Positions 5,888-5,931 of a stretch of DNA of 5,931 nucleotides are shown one piece after another. A model generated the notes under the pieces. The model was not told the DNA's origin and ran no database searches. It saw only the letters and a program-made list of their open reading frames with translations. Within the stretch, counting starts at the first letter, position 1. The number at the start of each line of letters is the position of its first letter. The stretch is from Deltaproteobacteria bacterium. Lineage in GTDB: Bacteria > Desulfobacterota > Anaeroferrophillalia > Anaeroferrophillales > Tharpellaceae. The position numbers were made by a program, and so were the translations under genes. The stretch spans positions 1 to 5,931 of the forward strand of contig JAUVDU010000120.1 in the NCBI GenBank assembly GCA_030595135.1, in the 5' to 3' direction.

Positions 5888-5931
5888 ACTATATATAATT
5901 CAGCTCTTAAATCAGAGGTTACGGTTAATCC
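5888..5931 (-). other. Region upstream of uppS; upstream gene end not resolved
   Basis: On the minus strand this 44-nt stretch is AT-rich next to the uppS start (AATTATATATAGT) and has no clear Shine-Dalgarno within 4-12 nt; an AAGAG lies about 16 nt away. All three minus-strand frames contain a stop that could end an upstream gene: TAA at 5927, TGA at 5914, and TGA at 5886, which overlaps the uppS ATG. None of the short tails is recognisable, so I cannot name the upstream gene or claim a promoter. Confidence 0.4.

Noticed and set aside
5888..5931. TATATA element just upstream of uppS as a -10 promoter box
   Set aside because: No matching -35 element at 16-18 nt, and the box would sit almost on the start codon; more likely an A/T-rich junction inside an operon.

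Overview
The window holds seven protein-coding genes, all on the minus strand and packed end to end. Gaps are at most about 25 nt, and the last three junctions overlap. In transcription order (high to low coordinates) they are uppS, cdsA, dxr, rseP, tsaB, a 4Fe-4S/DUF3786 protein, and the first 170 codons of a SagB-type flavin dehydrogenase that runs off the left edge. I see no tRNA, rRNA, CRISPR array, mobile element, terminator or convincing internal promoter. The layout suggests one long polycistronic unit whose promoter lies right of the window and whose end lies left of it.

Organism: a bacterium of moderate GC content, most likely an anaerobic member of the former Deltaproteobacteria (Desulfobacterota or Desulfuromonadota). 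The uppS-cdsA-dxr-rseP order is common in Gram-negative bacteria. A DUF3786 protein with an N-terminal four-cysteine cluster is, from general knowledge, mostly seen in strict anaerobes such as sulfate and metal reducers and clostridia. This placement is inference; no rRNA is present.

Right half (about 2070-5890): envelope and lipid supply. Dxr starts the MEP isoprenoid pathway. UppS makes the C55 undecaprenyl chain from its products. CdsA makes CDP-diacylglycerol for phospholipids. RseP is an inner-membrane site-2 protease, usually tied to envelope stress signalling. All four carry their diagnostic catalytic motifs and look intact.

Middle (1330-2073): tsaB, a subunit of the t6A37 tRNA-modification machinery, starts on the rseP stop codon.

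Left part (1-1337): the less ordinary portion. An uncharacterised Fe-S/DUF3786 protein overlaps the tsaB end by 8 nt. A SagB/ThcOx-family (nitroreductase-fold) flavoprotein then starts on the Fe-S gene's stop codon (ATGA overlap). This Fe-S/flavoprotein pair on the tail of a housekeeping operon is the most interesting observation; a shared redox role is a hypothesis only.
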